Shown piece after piece: positions 45,085-54,164 of a stretch of 64,000 nt of DNA. Both the position numbers and the translations under genes were made by a program. The notes under the pieces were generated by a model. It did not search any database. It was given only the letters and a program-made list of their open reading frames with translations, and was not told the origin of the DNA. Every line of letters starts with the position of its first letter. The stretch's first letter is position 1. The stretch comes from Pedobacter sp. Leaf176 (GTDB lineage Bacteria; Bacteroidota; Bacteroidia; Sphingobacteriales; Sphingobacteriaceae), in NCBI RefSeq assembly GCF_001424305.1, contig NZ_LMPD01000001.1, positions 372,001 to 436,000 on the forward strand, written 5' to 3'.

Positions 45085-46344
45085 TTAGCCAGCGTATTTT
45101 ATCATTTCGTTAAAAACAGCCTTCCATTTTTTAAATTTACTATTTTCCGATAAATTTTTTAGCTTCCAGCTGCTATAAAAATATCCATCTACAAGTTTTA
45201 CGGCGTCAATAATGTCTTTTATGGTTTTTATTGCATCATCAACAGGCTGGTAATGGATTGCAGTATCGCTAATAGAATAAGATTTTACCTCAATTGGTGT
45301 CACTTTATTAAGTTGTAAGTCATACCAGTTGAAAGGCGTACAAGTCCCAGCTCTGAAGCCAACTTTATCTGAATAACCCATCGAATAATCGGATATAATG
45401 CCGGCCGAAAGTAAATGCAGGTAGCAGGTTGGTAGTTTAAGTAATTCTAATTGCTGAGTCCTGATATCAATAGCGCTGTCTTGTATCTTTCCAAGCTTCA
45501 ATAGATCAGCTTTTAACATTGTCGATTGCTCTTTATTTATTGTATAGGGTCTTAGCAAACCGATTTGCTTCTCTTTTAAAAATAAAGCGCTATTTTTAAA
45601 ATTCAGTCTGTTCTTATCATCCTGTGGGAAATTAATAAAATAAACAGGCTGGTTTTTTGGATTAGTTTCGCTTAACTCGTTTATCGTTCGCTCATGATTA
45701 ACCGCAATCCCTGTAAACTCATCAAATACCGAGCTTAAAAATTGCTGTCGTTTGTCGAAAACTGAGCTGAAAATAAATTTTGTTTTTGGAAAAAAGCCAC
45801 TAGGCACATCGGGCTTAAGCGTAAAGTTGATGGTAGATTGATGATGGAATGTTTTCTCTTGAAATTTGAATGATGGATATTTTTTCCTAATCATGTTCTT
45901 TAATAGCAACGCCCATTCGTCAATTATTGGCCGCTCTAAAATCTTCCATTTGTACTGCAGGCTATCTTTCGGAGTAAAAATGTCTTCCGATTTATTCTTG
46001 TGTAAATATTCCTCATATCGGCTCAAAATGAAAAAAGATGCTGCGAAAACATCAAAAGGAAGTAATGATCCGTCGACTGGGAAAGGCACATGATAATCTC
46101 CGAAAGGAACTGTTTTTAACTTAAGCTCTTCAACTTTGTTCGATAAAAGAAGCGCTGTGTTTTTAAAAAATAACTCATCACTTAAAGGTTTATCTGCATA
46201 GCTTACTCTTACCTTCTCGCTTTGTGAAAAATAGGTGCTGTTTACCGTAAATTCAACTTCTGCCTTTAAAATAGCGGACAAAATAAAGTTGAAAATATAC
46301 TTTATTCTCGGTGTAAGAAGTGGCGAAAAGATTATTATTTGCAT
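45085..46344 (-). CDS. Polysaccharide deacetylase-like protein (DUF7033 type), probably degenerate
   Basis: A 419-residue protein. The N-terminal half has the DUF7033-type look (FPVDGSLLPFDVFAASFFILSRYEEY). The C-terminal half is the NodB-like domain with GYSDKVGFRAGTCTPF and DLLKLGKIQDSAIDIR. Where catalytic relatives carry a TxDID-type metal site, this protein has TINFTLKPDVPS, so the Asp pair looks lost. The function is therefore uncertain; it may bind rather than deacetylate glycans. It is upstream of upp, an association seen in other Bacteroidota from memory. Confidence 0.72.
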   Translation of the reverse strand: MQIIIFSPLLTPRIKYIFNFILSAILKAEVEFTVNSTYFSQSEKVRVSYADKPLSDELFFKNTALLLSNKVEELKLKTVPFGDYHVPFPVDGSLLPFDVFAASFFILSRYEEYLHKNKSEDIFTPKDSLQYKWKILERPIIDEWALLLKNMIRKKYPSFKFQEKTFHHQSTINFTLKPDVPSGFFPKTKFIFSSVFDKRQQFLSSVFDEFTGIAVNHERTINELSETNPKNQPVYFINFPQDDKNRLNFKNSALFLKEKQIGLLRPYTINKEQSTMLKADLLKLGKIQDSAIDIRTQQLELLKLPTCYLHLLSAGIISDYSMGYSDKVGFRAGTCTPFNWYDLQLNKVTPIEVKSYSISDTAIHYQPVDDAIKTIKDIIDAVKLVDGYFYSSWKLKNLSENSKFKKWKAVFNEMIKYAG

Positions 46345-46474
46345 ACTTATTTAACCGGTTTGAAAATTATACTAAAGTAACAAATAATTTGTCGTGCAAT
46401 TATTCCTTCAACATAATATAAAGAAGGGACATCTTAAATTAAGACATTTTAAGCTGCATTACATAAAAATAAAT

Positions 46475-46987
46475 TTAAAAGCGTGCAGTGAAACTTTTAT
46501 CAGGATATAATATTTTGGTACTTTTTCTAGCCGAACCTTTTACTACATGAACGATACTCATCTGATCATCAAATAAATCGTATAAGACCGTACTGCTAAC
46601 CTCAACCGTTTTTGGAGGCGTAACTTTTTCTGCTTCCAGATAAATGTTTGTGGCTTCGTGGTCCATTTCAAAACCAATATAATTTAGCGGAGTAACTTTT
46701 CCATTTGCTTTAACCTGCACATGAGTTAACAAATATTTCTTGACTAAAGCATCCATTTGGGTTTTCATTGCGGGGCTGCTCAAATCTGTTTTTTGTTTGT
46801 AAAGCTTTAGCAAAACGGCTTCAAAATCATCACTGAAAATCCTGGTACTTATTTCCAGTGTTTTGTCCTTTGCATTTATATTTACTTCTGTTGTACTTAC
46901 ATGAAGTGGGTGTTTCGTTTCTTTAGTCGTGCCACCAAGTGCAAAAACCAATAAGAAAGTAACAAATTTGGTGTTTAAGAAATGCAT
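46475..46987 (-). CDS. DUF6702 family protein
   Basis: A 170-residue exported protein with a hydrophobic leader (FVTFLLVFALGG) and HPLHVSTTEVNI, the usual DUF6702 opening. STRIFSDDFEAVL in the middle is also typical. It is divergent from the HupE/UreJ-like and M1 peptidase genes, 90 bp apart. These three families often neighbour one another in Bacteroidota, from memory. The molecular function is unknown. Confidence 0.83.
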   Translation of the reverse strand: MHFLNTKFVTFLLVFALGGTTKETKHPLHVSTTEVNINAKDKTLEISTRIFSDDFEAVLLKLYKQKTDLSSPAMKTQMDALVKKYLLTHVQVKANGKVTPLNYIGFEMDHEATNIYLEAEKVTPPKTVEVSSTVLYDLFDDQMSIVHVVKGSARKSTKILYPDKSFTARF

Positions 46988-47077
46988 TTTAATGATTTTC
47001 CCGTTTTTATAATTAAAACTTTAATTTTAAGGCTTCAAAAATACTAAAGCTTCGCTCACAAAGCTAATTTATTATAA

Positions 47078-47662
47078 ATGCTGCTACAAGATTTCATCTT
47101 TTATTTCAAACTGGGGTGGGAACATATTATAAGTGCCGACGCTTTGGATCATCAATTATTTATTTTAGCGCTTGTTGCCATTTATAGTTACAGGAATTTA
47201 AAACAAGTGTTAATTTTGGTAACCGCTTTTACAATCGGGCATTCGCTTACCTTATTTTTAAGTGTAAGCGATGTAATTCGTTTTGAAAGCAAATGGGTAG
47301 AGTTTTTGATTCCCTGTACCATAGTATTCACTTCAGTGAGTAATTTATTAAGGAAAAATTTTTCTTTGAAATCAGTTCGGGTAAATTATTACTTAGCCCT
47401 AATTTTTGGATTGATACATGGTATGGGCTTTGCAAATTCGATAAGGATTATGTTGGCGAAAGATCAAAACATAGGCTGGGGCCTTTTTGGATTTAATGTC
47501 GGCCTGGAAGCCGGGCAAATTTTTATGGTTATTGTTATATTAGCCGTTACCTTTACAGTTTTTAATTATAGTACTATAAAACGCCCGAGTTGGGTGTTGT
47601 TTGTATCAGCAGCCGTGTTTAGCCTGGCTTTAAAAATGGCTTTAGAGCGTATCCCTTTTTAA
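47078..47662 (+). CDS. HupE/UreJ family membrane protein
   Basis: A 194-residue polytopic membrane protein with about six helices. The family segments ISADALDHQLFILAL, TAFTIGHSLTLFL and FGLIHGMGFA hold conserved His residues consistent with metal coordination. HupE/UreJ proteins are linked to nickel or other divalent metal transport; no hydrogenase or urease is nearby. The M1 peptidase starts 13 bp downstream. Confidence 0.85.
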   Translation: MLLQDFIFYFKLGWEHIISADALDHQLFILALVAIYSYRNLKQVLILVTAFTIGHSLTLFLSVSDVIRFESKWVEFLIPCTIVFTSVSNLLRKNFSLKSVRVNYYLALIFGLIHGMGFANSIRIMLAKDQNIGWGLFGFNVGLEAGQIFMVIVILAVTFTVFNYSTIKRPSWVLFVSAAVFSLALKMALERIPF

Positions 47663-47675
47663 CATAATATAAACA

Positions 47676-50048
47676 ATGAATAAACTAATTACTTTAACCG
47701 GCCTGTTGCTTTTTTCAGGCAGTTTGGCAATGGCTCAAAATATTCAGAACAATCCTGGTAGCAACCATGGAAACAAGTTTGAACAATTAGGAACAATCTT
47801 ACCAACGCCAAACGAACAGCGTACAGCAAGTGGTGCACCGGGTGTAAAATACTGGCAGCAGCGTGCAGATTACAACATTAAGTGTACGCTTGATGAAAAA
47901 AATCTGCTTTTAACAGGAAGTGAAACGGTAACTTATACCAATAATTCCCCGGATCCTTTGACCTACATCTGGTTGCAGCTCGATGAAAACGAACACAGCA
48001 CAGACAAAAGCGCAAACTACCAGGATGCAACAAAAATGCCTGCAATTGGTACAATACAAAGCATTGATAATTTAAGTTCAAAAGCGAATAATGGTTTTGG
48101 TATCAATGTTTTAAAATTAACAGACGCATCCGGAAAAAAATTAAGCTACACGGTTAATAAAACGATGATGAGGATTGATTTACCTGTAGCATTAAAAACG
48201 GGGCAGAAATACATTTTTAACATCGATTGGAATTACAAAATAACCGATAGGATGACGGTTGGTGGTCGCGGTGGTTACGAATTTTTCCCTGCTGATGGGA
48301 ACTATTTATTCACTATGGCTCAATGGTATCCTCGTTTATGTGTTTATAGCGATTTCCAAGGTTGGCAAAATCACCAGTTTACAGGAAGGGGAGAGTTTGC
48401 TTTAACTTTTGGCGATTTCAGAGTACAAATGACAGTTCCTGCAGATCATTTAGTGGGTTCGACAGGTGAGTGCATAAACTATAGTGCGGTTTTGAATCCT
48501 ACCCAGTTAAGCCGTTATAATGCAGCGAAAACTGCAACTGCTCCTGTTGAAATTCAAACACTTGCAGAAGCTAAAACTGCTGAAGGCAAAAAAGCAGCGG
48601 GCAGTAAAACCTGGGTTTTTCAGGCCAATAACGTTCGAGATTTCGCATGGACATCTTCTCGTAAATTTATCTGGGATGCCATGCCGCAGAAAATTGCCGC
48701 TAACAACAATACGGTAATGTGCATGAGTTTCTACGGAAAAGAAGCTTACAACTTATACAGCAAGTTCTCTACCCGCGCTGTAGCGCATACCATTAAAACG
48801 TATTCTGATTTTACAATTCCTTATCCGTACCCCGTTGCGCAAAGTATCGAGGCTGCAAACGGTATGGAATACCCGATGATTTGTTTCAACTATGGCCGTA
48901 CTGATGCTGACGGAACTTATAGCGAAAGCACTAAAAATGGGATGTTGGGTGTTATTATCCACGAGGTTGGGCACAACTTTTTCCCAATGATTGTAAACAG
49001 CGATGAGCGCCAGTGGACCTGGATGGATGAAGGTTTAAACTCTTTCGTTGAATATTTAACAGAAGAACTGTGGGATAACACCTTCCCAAGTAAAAAAGGG
49101 CCTGCTTATACTATTGTTGATTACATGAAGCTGCCTAAAGATGAGTTGGAGCCAATCATGACCAATTCGGAAAACATTACGCGTTTTGGACCTAATGCAT
49201 ATTCAAAACCTGCTACGGGCTTAAATATTCTTCGTGAAACCATTATGGGCAGGGAACTTTTTGATTATGCTTTTAAAGAGTATTCGAGAAGATGGGCTTT
49301 TAAACATCCACAACCGGCGGACCTTTTCCGCACGATGGAAGATGCGAGTGGTGAAGATTTAGATTGGTTTTGGAGAGGCTGGTTTTACGGAACTGAACCT
49401 TGCGACATTTCTTTAGACACTGTAAAGGTTGCTAAAGCAGATTTTCCAACAACCATTCCTGAAGCGAGAGCTAGAATGGTAAAAGTTGATAAACCGGCTG
49501 TAAATGCGTTTCAGGACATCTCTAAAATCAGAAACCGTGAGGATAAAAAAATCAGCTTTTATGTTGATAAAACCCCTGCAGCACAAGATTTCTATTATAA
49601 ATATGATAGAGGTTTAGTTTCTGTTGATACAGCAACCGCGGTTAAAACTCAAGGAACCTTACCGCTGGAAGTTGTAGCCTCAGGCGATCAGCAGAAATAC
49701 GAAAACAAGTTTTTCTATGAACTCGATTTCAGTAATAAAGGTGGTTTGGTGATGCCAATTATTGTTGAATTCACTTATAAAGATGGTTCAAAAGAGCTAG
49801 ATAGAATTCCAGCTCAAATCTGGAGACACAATGAGTTGAAAACGTCAAAATTTTACATTAAAGATAAAGAAGTTTCATCAATTTCAATCGATCCTTTAAG
49901 AGAAACAGCGGATATCGATACTTCAAATAACACTTGGGGCGGGAATGCAAGAGAGAGCAAATTTAAAGTTTTCAAAGCGAAGGCTGCCTCATCAGTTCGT
50001 GGTCAATCTGTTGGTGTAAATCCAATGCAAAAGGCTGCGGGAAAATAA
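47676..50048 (+). CDS. M1 family metallopeptidase
   Basis: A 790-residue secreted gluzincin (signal peptide MNKLITLTGLLLFSGSLAMAQ). The zinc motif is HEVGHNFFP (HExxH at about 429-433) with the third ligand Glu in WTWMDEGLNSF about 20 residues later. The substrate segment NGMEYPMICF replaces the classical GAMEN. A C-terminal beta-rich region follows. It is likely an envelope aminopeptidase-like enzyme. It shares a transcript with the HupE/UreJ-like gene. Confidence 0.92.
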   Translation: MNKLITLTGLLLFSGSLAMAQNIQNNPGSNHGNKFEQLGTILPTPNEQRTASGAPGVKYWQQRADYNIKCTLDEKNLLLTGSETVTYTNNSPDPLTYIWLQLDENEHSTDKSANYQDATKMPAIGTIQSIDNLSSKANNGFGINVLKLTDASGKKLSYTVNKTMMRIDLPVALKTGQKYIFNIDWNYKITDRMTVGGRGGYEFFPADGNYLFTMAQWYPRLCVYSDFQGWQNHQFTGRGEFALTFGDFRVQMTVPADHLVGSTGECINYSAVLNPTQLSRYNAAKTATAPVEIQTLAEAKTAEGKKAAGSKTWVFQANNVRDFAWTSSRKFIWDAMPQKIAANNNTVMCMSFYGKEAYNLYSKFSTRAVAHTIKTYSDFTIPYPYPVAQSIEAANGMEYPMICFNYGRTDADGTYSESTKNGMLGVIIHEVGHNFFPMIVNSDERQWTWMDEGLNSFVEYLTEELWDNTFPSKKGPAYTIVDYMKLPKDELEPIMTNSENITRFGPNAYSKPATGLNILRETIMGRELFDYAFKEYSRRWAFKHPQPADLFRTMEDASGEDLDWFWRGWFYGTEPCDISLDTVKVAKADFPTTIPEARARMVKVDKPAVNAFQDISKIRNREDKKISFYVDKTPAAQDFYYKYDRGLVSVDTATAVKTQGTLPLEVVASGDQQKYENKFFYELDFSNKGGLVMPIIVEFTYKDGSKELDRIPAQIWRHNELKTSKFYIKDKEVSSISIDPLRETADIDTSNNTWGGNARESKFKVFKAKAASSVRGQSVGVNPMQKAAGK

Positions 50049-50067
50049 TTCGGTTCAGTTAACGATA

Positions 50068-50102
50068 AGTAAAGGCTTTGCTAAATTAGCAAGGCCTTTA
50101 CT
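50068..50102. terminator. Convergent hairpin between M1 and COG1373 genes
   Basis: A 17-bp stem (AGTAAAGGCTTTGCTAA and its near-exact complement, one G-T) around a single A, so the inner pairs must open to form a loop. It overlaps the stop codon of the ATPase gene. There is no long T-tract. Confidence 0.7.
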
Positions 50103-51261
50103 GTTGTATTTCAGGCAAAATATTTGTTAGAAAATGTTTTAGGCTGGTTACGGTAATTTCATTTGATGATGGGTATGTTTCACTATTCGGCGTAATGATG
50201 TATTTGTATTTAGGTTTCAAATCCTGGGTACAATTTATAAAACCTTTAGAAACTGTAGGTGCGTTTGATAGTTTGATTTCGATACAAGCCATTGGCGTTA
50301 TCCCTTGTACCAAAACCAAATCGCATTCTGCTCCGGTTTGGGTACGGTAGAAGAAAAGTTCAGTCTGCTTCGTTCTCAGTTGATAAATTTGCTCGATTAC
50401 ATAACCTTCCCAGGATGCACCTATAGCAGGATGGCCAAATAAATCGTTATATGCAGAAATATTTAGCAATCGATGTAGTATTCCGGTATCGCGAATGTAG
50501 ATTTTGGGGGATTTGACAAGGCGTTTTTTTGCATTAACAAACCAGGGCTGTAGTCTCCTTATTAAATAACCACCTTCCAAGAAATCTAAATATCTGTTAA
50601 CAGTCGGTGCACTTACACCGAGCGATCGTGCAAAAGATTCTGCATTAAACAAATTGCCATTTGTATGGGCAAGCATACTCCAGAAGTTTCTTAATAATGT
50701 TGCAGCTAAATCTACTCCAAACATTTTCGCTAAATCTCTTTCTACATAACTCACAATAAAATCATCGATCCAGTCTTTACTCAAATCATCAGTTTCTGAT
50801 AAAAGTGATTCAGGAAAACCACCTCGAAACCAATGTTGTTCGTAGCTTATAGTATCAGGAAGTTCTGTTAATCCGATAGGACATAACTCATTGTATGAAA
50901 TTCTGCCGGCTAATGTTTCAGATACTCCTTTCACCAATTCCGGCGAAGCAGAGCCTAAAAGTATAAATCTCCCCGGAGTTCTTTTTGCATCAATAAGTGG
51001 ACGTAACAATGAAAATAATTCGGGAAATAATTGTACCTCATCAATAATTACCGTTTGATCTTGAAGATTCTCCAAAAAAGTATAAGCATCTTGTAGTTTG
51101 GCAATATCTCTCGGATTTTCCATATCCAAATACACGTAGCCGCTCTCAAGTCCTTTGGCTAAGGTCGTTTTGCCCACTTGTCTGGGTCCTAAAATGGCAA
51201 TAGCCGGCGATTTTTTTAATCGGTCTTTTAGTTGCCTCGCTAATTTTCTAATAATATTCAC
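50098..51261 (-). CDS. AAA+ ATPase with winged helix and DUF4143 nuclease-like domain (COG1373)
   Basis: A 388-residue ATPase. Walker A is LGPRQVGKTTLAK, Walker B is TVIIDEVQLFPEL and the sensor segment is RFILLGSASPELV. A winged-helix segment follows (NAESFARSLGVSAPTVNRYLDFLEGG) and then the DUF4143 domain with GYVIEQIYQLRTKQ and AECDLVLVQG. The family is widespread and its role is unsettled. The start is set at GTG 51261, as the in-frame TTG at 51267 overlaps the -7 box. A 43-bp palindrome overlaps the -33 region. Confidence 0.85.
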   Translation of the reverse strand: MNIIRKLARQLKDRLKKSPAIAILGPRQVGKTTLAKGLESGYVYLDMENPRDIAKLQDAYTFLENLQDQTVIIDEVQLFPELFSLLRPLIDAKRTPGRFILLGSASPELVKGVSETLAGRISYNELCPIGLTELPDTISYEQHWFRGGFPESLLSETDDLSKDWIDDFIVSYVERDLAKMFGVDLAATLLRNFWSMLAHTNGNLFNAESFARSLGVSAPTVNRYLDFLEGGYLIRRLQPWFVNAKKRLVKSPKIYIRDTGILHRLLNISAYNDLFGHPAIGASWEGYVIEQIYQLRTKQTELFFYRTQTGAECDLVLVQGITPMACIEIKLSNAPTVSKGFINCTQDLKPKYKYIITPNSETYPSSNEITVTSLKHFLTNILPEIQQ

Positions 51262-51264
51262 AAA

Positions 51265-51294
51265 CAAATATAAGCTTTAACCTAGTAAATCAAA
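51265..51294 (-). promoter_or_regulatory. Promoter of the COG1373 ATPase gene
   Basis: Minus strand: TTTG (51291-51294), 18-bp spacer and TATATTTG (51265-51272). It matches the Bacteroidota consensus fully. The -7 box ends 3 nt before the GTG. Confidence 0.78.
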
Positions 51295-51320
51295 AGTTAA
51301 ACTTTTGATTTACTAGGTTA
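51278..51320. repeat. Perfect 43-bp palindrome (21-bp arms, 1-nt centre)
   Basis: The 21-nt left arm starts TAACCTAGTAAATC and the right arm is its exact reverse complement, with one A at the centre (51299). It overlaps the -33 region of the ATPase promoter. Confidence 0.95.
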
Positions 51321-51476
51321 GTGTCGTTTTTAAGCCAATGGAAGTATATTTAGTTTTTAAACTCAGCTTAATCAGATTCAGGGAAGCATCAAATTAGCCG
51401 AATTTCATTATTGCATTTTATCATTCGATTATTCTCAAATAATCTTATTGAGGATAACATTCCTGACTTTCTACTG

Positions 51477-51507
51477 TTTAGTTCTTGTACGCAAAACCGT
51501 ATATTTG
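51477..51507 (+). promoter_or_regulatory. Promoter of uvrB
   Basis: TTTA (51477-51480), 19-bp spacer and TATATTTG (51500-51507). The ATG follows 8 nt later, so the mRNA would have almost no leader. Confidence 0.75.
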
Positions 51508-51515
51508 ATATACAG

Positions 51516-53558
51516 ATGAAATTTAAAATTACCTCAGCATATAAGCCTACAGGGGACCAGCCCGGAGCCATAAAGCAACTTGTAGATGGTGTAAACGCAA
51601 ATGAACATTACCAAACTTTATTGGGCGTTACCGGTTCTGGAAAAACATTTACGGTTGCAAATGTTATTGAACAAACCCAAAAGCCAACGCTTATTTTAAG
51701 TCACAACAAGACATTGGCGGCCCAGCTTTATGGTGAGTTTAAGAATTTCTTTCCCGAAAATTCGGTAAACTATTTTGTTTCCTACTATGATTATTATCAG
51801 CCGGAAGCCTTTATCGCCTCCAGCAATACATACATCGAGAAAGATTTAAGCATTAACGAAGAAATTGAAAAACTTCGTTTGCGAACCACCTCGTCTTTAA
51901 TGAGCGGCCGTCGTGACATTATTGTTGTTTCATCAATATCATGCATTTACGGTATGGGAAATCCCGAGGATTTTTCCAGAATGGTATTCCGCTTTGGTGT
52001 TGGTTTAAGGATTTCCAGAAATGCTTTTTTGCATAGTTTAGTTGAAATTCTATATTCAAGAACAACTACAGAATTTAAGCGCGGAACTTTCCGTGTTAAG
52101 GGCGATACAGTTGATATATACCCGGCGTATTTGGATCATGCTTACCGGATTTCTTTCTTCGGAGATGATATTGAAGAGCTTTCTGCAATTGACCCGGTTT
52201 CAGGTAAAACGCTCGAGAAGCTTGAGGACATGGCAATATATCCTGCAAATCTCTTTGTTACTCCAAAGGATAGGTTTAATCAGTCCATCTGGGGAATCCA
52301 GGAAGAACTGGAAATACGAAAGAATCAACTTATCGCCGACAGGCACTTACTGGAAGCAAAGCGATTGGAAGAAAGAACAAACTTCGATATAGAAATGATG
52401 AAGGAGCTTGGCTATTGCTCCGGTATTGAAAATTATTCCCGTTTCTTTGATGGACGATCGCCCGGCATGCGTCCTTTCTGTTTATTGGATTATTTTCCTG
52501 ATGATTATCTAATGGTAATTGATGAAAGTCATGTTACAGTTCCGCAAATCAGGGCAATGTATGGTGGTGACAGATCCCGTAAGCTATCGCTCGTAGAATA
52601 TGGCTTCCGATTACCTGCTGCTTTAGATAACAGGCCTTTAAACTTTACCGAGTTTGAAGCTTTAGCACCACAAACGATTTATGTAAGTGCAACGCCAGCA
52701 GAATATGAATTGGAAAAATCGGAAGGTGTGGTTGTTGAACAGGTAATTCGCCCGACAGGTTTATTGGATCCTATTATCGAAATCAGGCCGGCAATTAACC
52801 AGGTTGATGATTTGCTAGATGAAATCGACATTACGATAAAGCAAGGCGGACGAATTCTCGTTACCACTTTAACCAAACGTATGGCCGAAGAGCTTACTAA
52901 ATACCTGGACAGATTGAACATCAAAACCCGGTATATCCACTCGGAAATCAAGACTTTAGAACGTGTGGAAATATTAAGAGGCTTACGTTTAGGTGAGTTT
53001 GATGTTTTGGTTGGTATTAACTTGCTGCGAGAAGGATTAGATTTGCCCGAAGTAACATTAGTTGCCATTTTAGATGCCGATAAAGAAGGTTTCCTCCGTT
53101 CGGAAAAATCTTTGATTCAAACCATCGGTCGCGCAGCCAGAAACGACAAAGGCAGGGTAATTATGTATGCTGATGGCATAACAGAAAGTATGGAAAAAAC
53201 CATTTCTGAAACAAACCGCCGTCGCGATATACAAATTGCCTATAACCTGGAACATGGAATTACGCCGTTAACAGTCGGCAAATCCCGAGAAGCGATTTTG
53301 GAGCAGACATCTGTTTTAGATTTCTCTCAGAAAGCAAGTGATAACAAAGCGAGAGCTTATGTGGAAAATGCAGAAATTAGCATTGCAGCTGATCCGATTG
53401 TGCAATACATGGGCAAAGCTGAACTGCAAAAAGCCATCGATAATACCCGTAAGGATATGCAGAAAGCGGCCAAAGAAATGGACTTTTTACAAGCGGCCAA
53501 GCTTCGGGATGAAATGTTTGCTTTAGAAAAAATGTATAATGAGAAGTTTGCGAAATAG
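51516..53558 (+). CDS. uvrB: Excinuclease ABC subunit UvrB
   Basis: A 680-residue UvrB. It opens MKFKITSAYKPTGDQPGAI, Walker A is GVTGSGKTFT, YYDYYQPEAF is the beta-hairpin region, DESHVTVPQ is the helicase motif, and GRAARN is motif VI. The C-terminal UVR domain (LRDEMFALEKMY) binds UvrC. The ATG at 51516 is chosen because it matches the family start and the promoter ends just before it; the in-frame ATG at 51411 adds 35 unrelated residues. It damages-scans and positions the UvrC nicks in nucleotide excision repair. ywbE follows by 25 bp. Confidence 0.96.
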   Translation: MKFKITSAYKPTGDQPGAIKQLVDGVNANEHYQTLLGVTGSGKTFTVANVIEQTQKPTLILSHNKTLAAQLYGEFKNFFPENSVNYFVSYYDYYQPEAFIASSNTYIEKDLSINEEIEKLRLRTTSSLMSGRRDIIVVSSISCIYGMGNPEDFSRMVFRFGVGLRISRNAFLHSLVEILYSRTTTEFKRGTFRVKGDTVDIYPAYLDHAYRISFFGDDIEELSAIDPVSGKTLEKLEDMAIYPANLFVTPKDRFNQSIWGIQEELEIRKNQLIADRHLLEAKRLEERTNFDIEMMKELGYCSGIENYSRFFDGRSPGMRPFCLLDYFPDDYLMVIDESHVTVPQIRAMYGGDRSRKLSLVEYGFRLPAALDNRPLNFTEFEALAPQTIYVSATPAEYELEKSEGVVVEQVIRPTGLLDPIIEIRPAINQVDDLLDEIDITIKQGGRILVTTLTKRMAEELTKYLDRLNIKTRYIHSEIKTLERVEILRGLRLGEFDVLVGINLLREGLDLPEVTLVAILDADKEGFLRSEKSLIQTIGRAARNDKGRVIMYADGITESMEKTISETNRRRDIQIAYNLEHGITPLTVGKSREAILEQTSVLDFSQKASDNKARAYVENAEISIAADPIVQYMGKAELQKAIDNTRKDMQKAAKEMDFLQAAKLRDEMFALEKMYNEKFAK

Positions 53559-53583
53559 GATTTACTCTTCGCCTTGAAATAGT

Positions 53584-53781
53584 ATGGACGGACAAAATAG
53601 AAAAGATATTTACCCAGGTTTAGAGGTTGGGATAATCCTTAAAAAGGATCAACGAAGCGGAAATGTTACTTATGGAATTGTTAAAGATTTATTAACTTCA
53701 TCTTCATTTCACTCAAGAGGTATAAAAGTTAGGCTTGATGATGGGCAGATTGGAAGGGTTTGTGAGATTGTCGAAGACTAA
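53584..53781 (+). CDS. ywbE: YwbE family protein
   Basis: A 65-residue protein of the DUF2196/YwbE family: DIYPGLEVGIILKKDQRSG, TYGIVKDLLTSSSFHSRGIKV and GRVCEIVE, an SH3-like beta protein of normal length. The function is unknown. It may be read with uvrB. Confidence 0.9.
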   Translation: MDGQNRKDIYPGLEVGIILKKDQRSGNVTYGIVKDLLTSSSFHSRGIKVRLDDGQIGRVCEIVED

Positions 53782-53841
53782 ATTTTGTAATCAAAATGCA
53801 ATTAATCCAGTTAGAAGTAACAAAATAAAATTAGCTACGTC

Positions 53842-53849
53842 TATATTTG
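53842..53849 (+). promoter_or_regulatory. -7 box (TATATTTG) for the DUF4834 gene
   Basis: TATATTTG fits TAnnTTTG, 18 nt before the ATG at 53868. No -33 element is visible. Confidence 0.5.
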
Positions 53850-53867
53850 TAACAAATAGTTAAAAGA

Positions 53868-54119
53868 ATGCCATTAATTAAATTCCTTTTTATTGCAGTA
53901 TTGGTGCTTTGGGTAATCAGAATTTTGATTCGCCTGATACTACCATTGCTTTTTAACAACCTTGCCAGTAAAATGCAGCAGCAGGCTACTGGGCAACAAC
54001 CACAGCAACCTAAAAGAAAACCTGATGGAGCTATTTCCATAGATTACATGCCGCCAAAACCCAGTCAGGATAAAACGGATAAGCTCGGCGATTTTGTAGA
54101 TTACGAAGAAGTTAAATAA
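53868..54119 (+). CDS. DUF4834 family small membrane protein
   Basis: An 83-residue protein with one N-terminal membrane segment (FLFIAVLVLWVIRILIRLILPLLF), a Gln-rich cytosolic stretch and a C-terminal GDFVDYEEVK. The last segment is a hallmark of this small family. From memory it often neighbours yfhO-type genes; here a regulator and a lyase gene lie in between. Function unknown. Confidence 0.85.
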   Translation: MPLIKFLFIAVLVLWVIRILIRLILPLLFNNLASKMQQQATGQQPQQPKRKPDGAISIDYMPPKPSQDKTDKLGDFVDYEEVK

Positions 54120-54124
54120 ATTGA

Positions 54125-54153
54125 AAATCCTGGAGTTAGTTCAGGACTTTTTT
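54125..54153 (+). terminator. Weak terminator after DUF4834
   Basis: A short stem TCCTG/CAGGA with a 9-nt loop followed by TTTTTT. The stem is only 5 bp before a mismatch. Confidence 0.5.
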
Positions 54154-54164
54154 GTTTTAAGAAG

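Noticed and set aside
50098..51261. Toxin-antitoxin pair around the COG1373 ATPase
   Set aside because: There is no small partner gene next to it, only a palindrome and uvrB.
51411..51515. N-terminal extension of UvrB
   Set aside because: The 35 extra residues are not UvrB-like, and a promoter ends just before the ATG at 51516.
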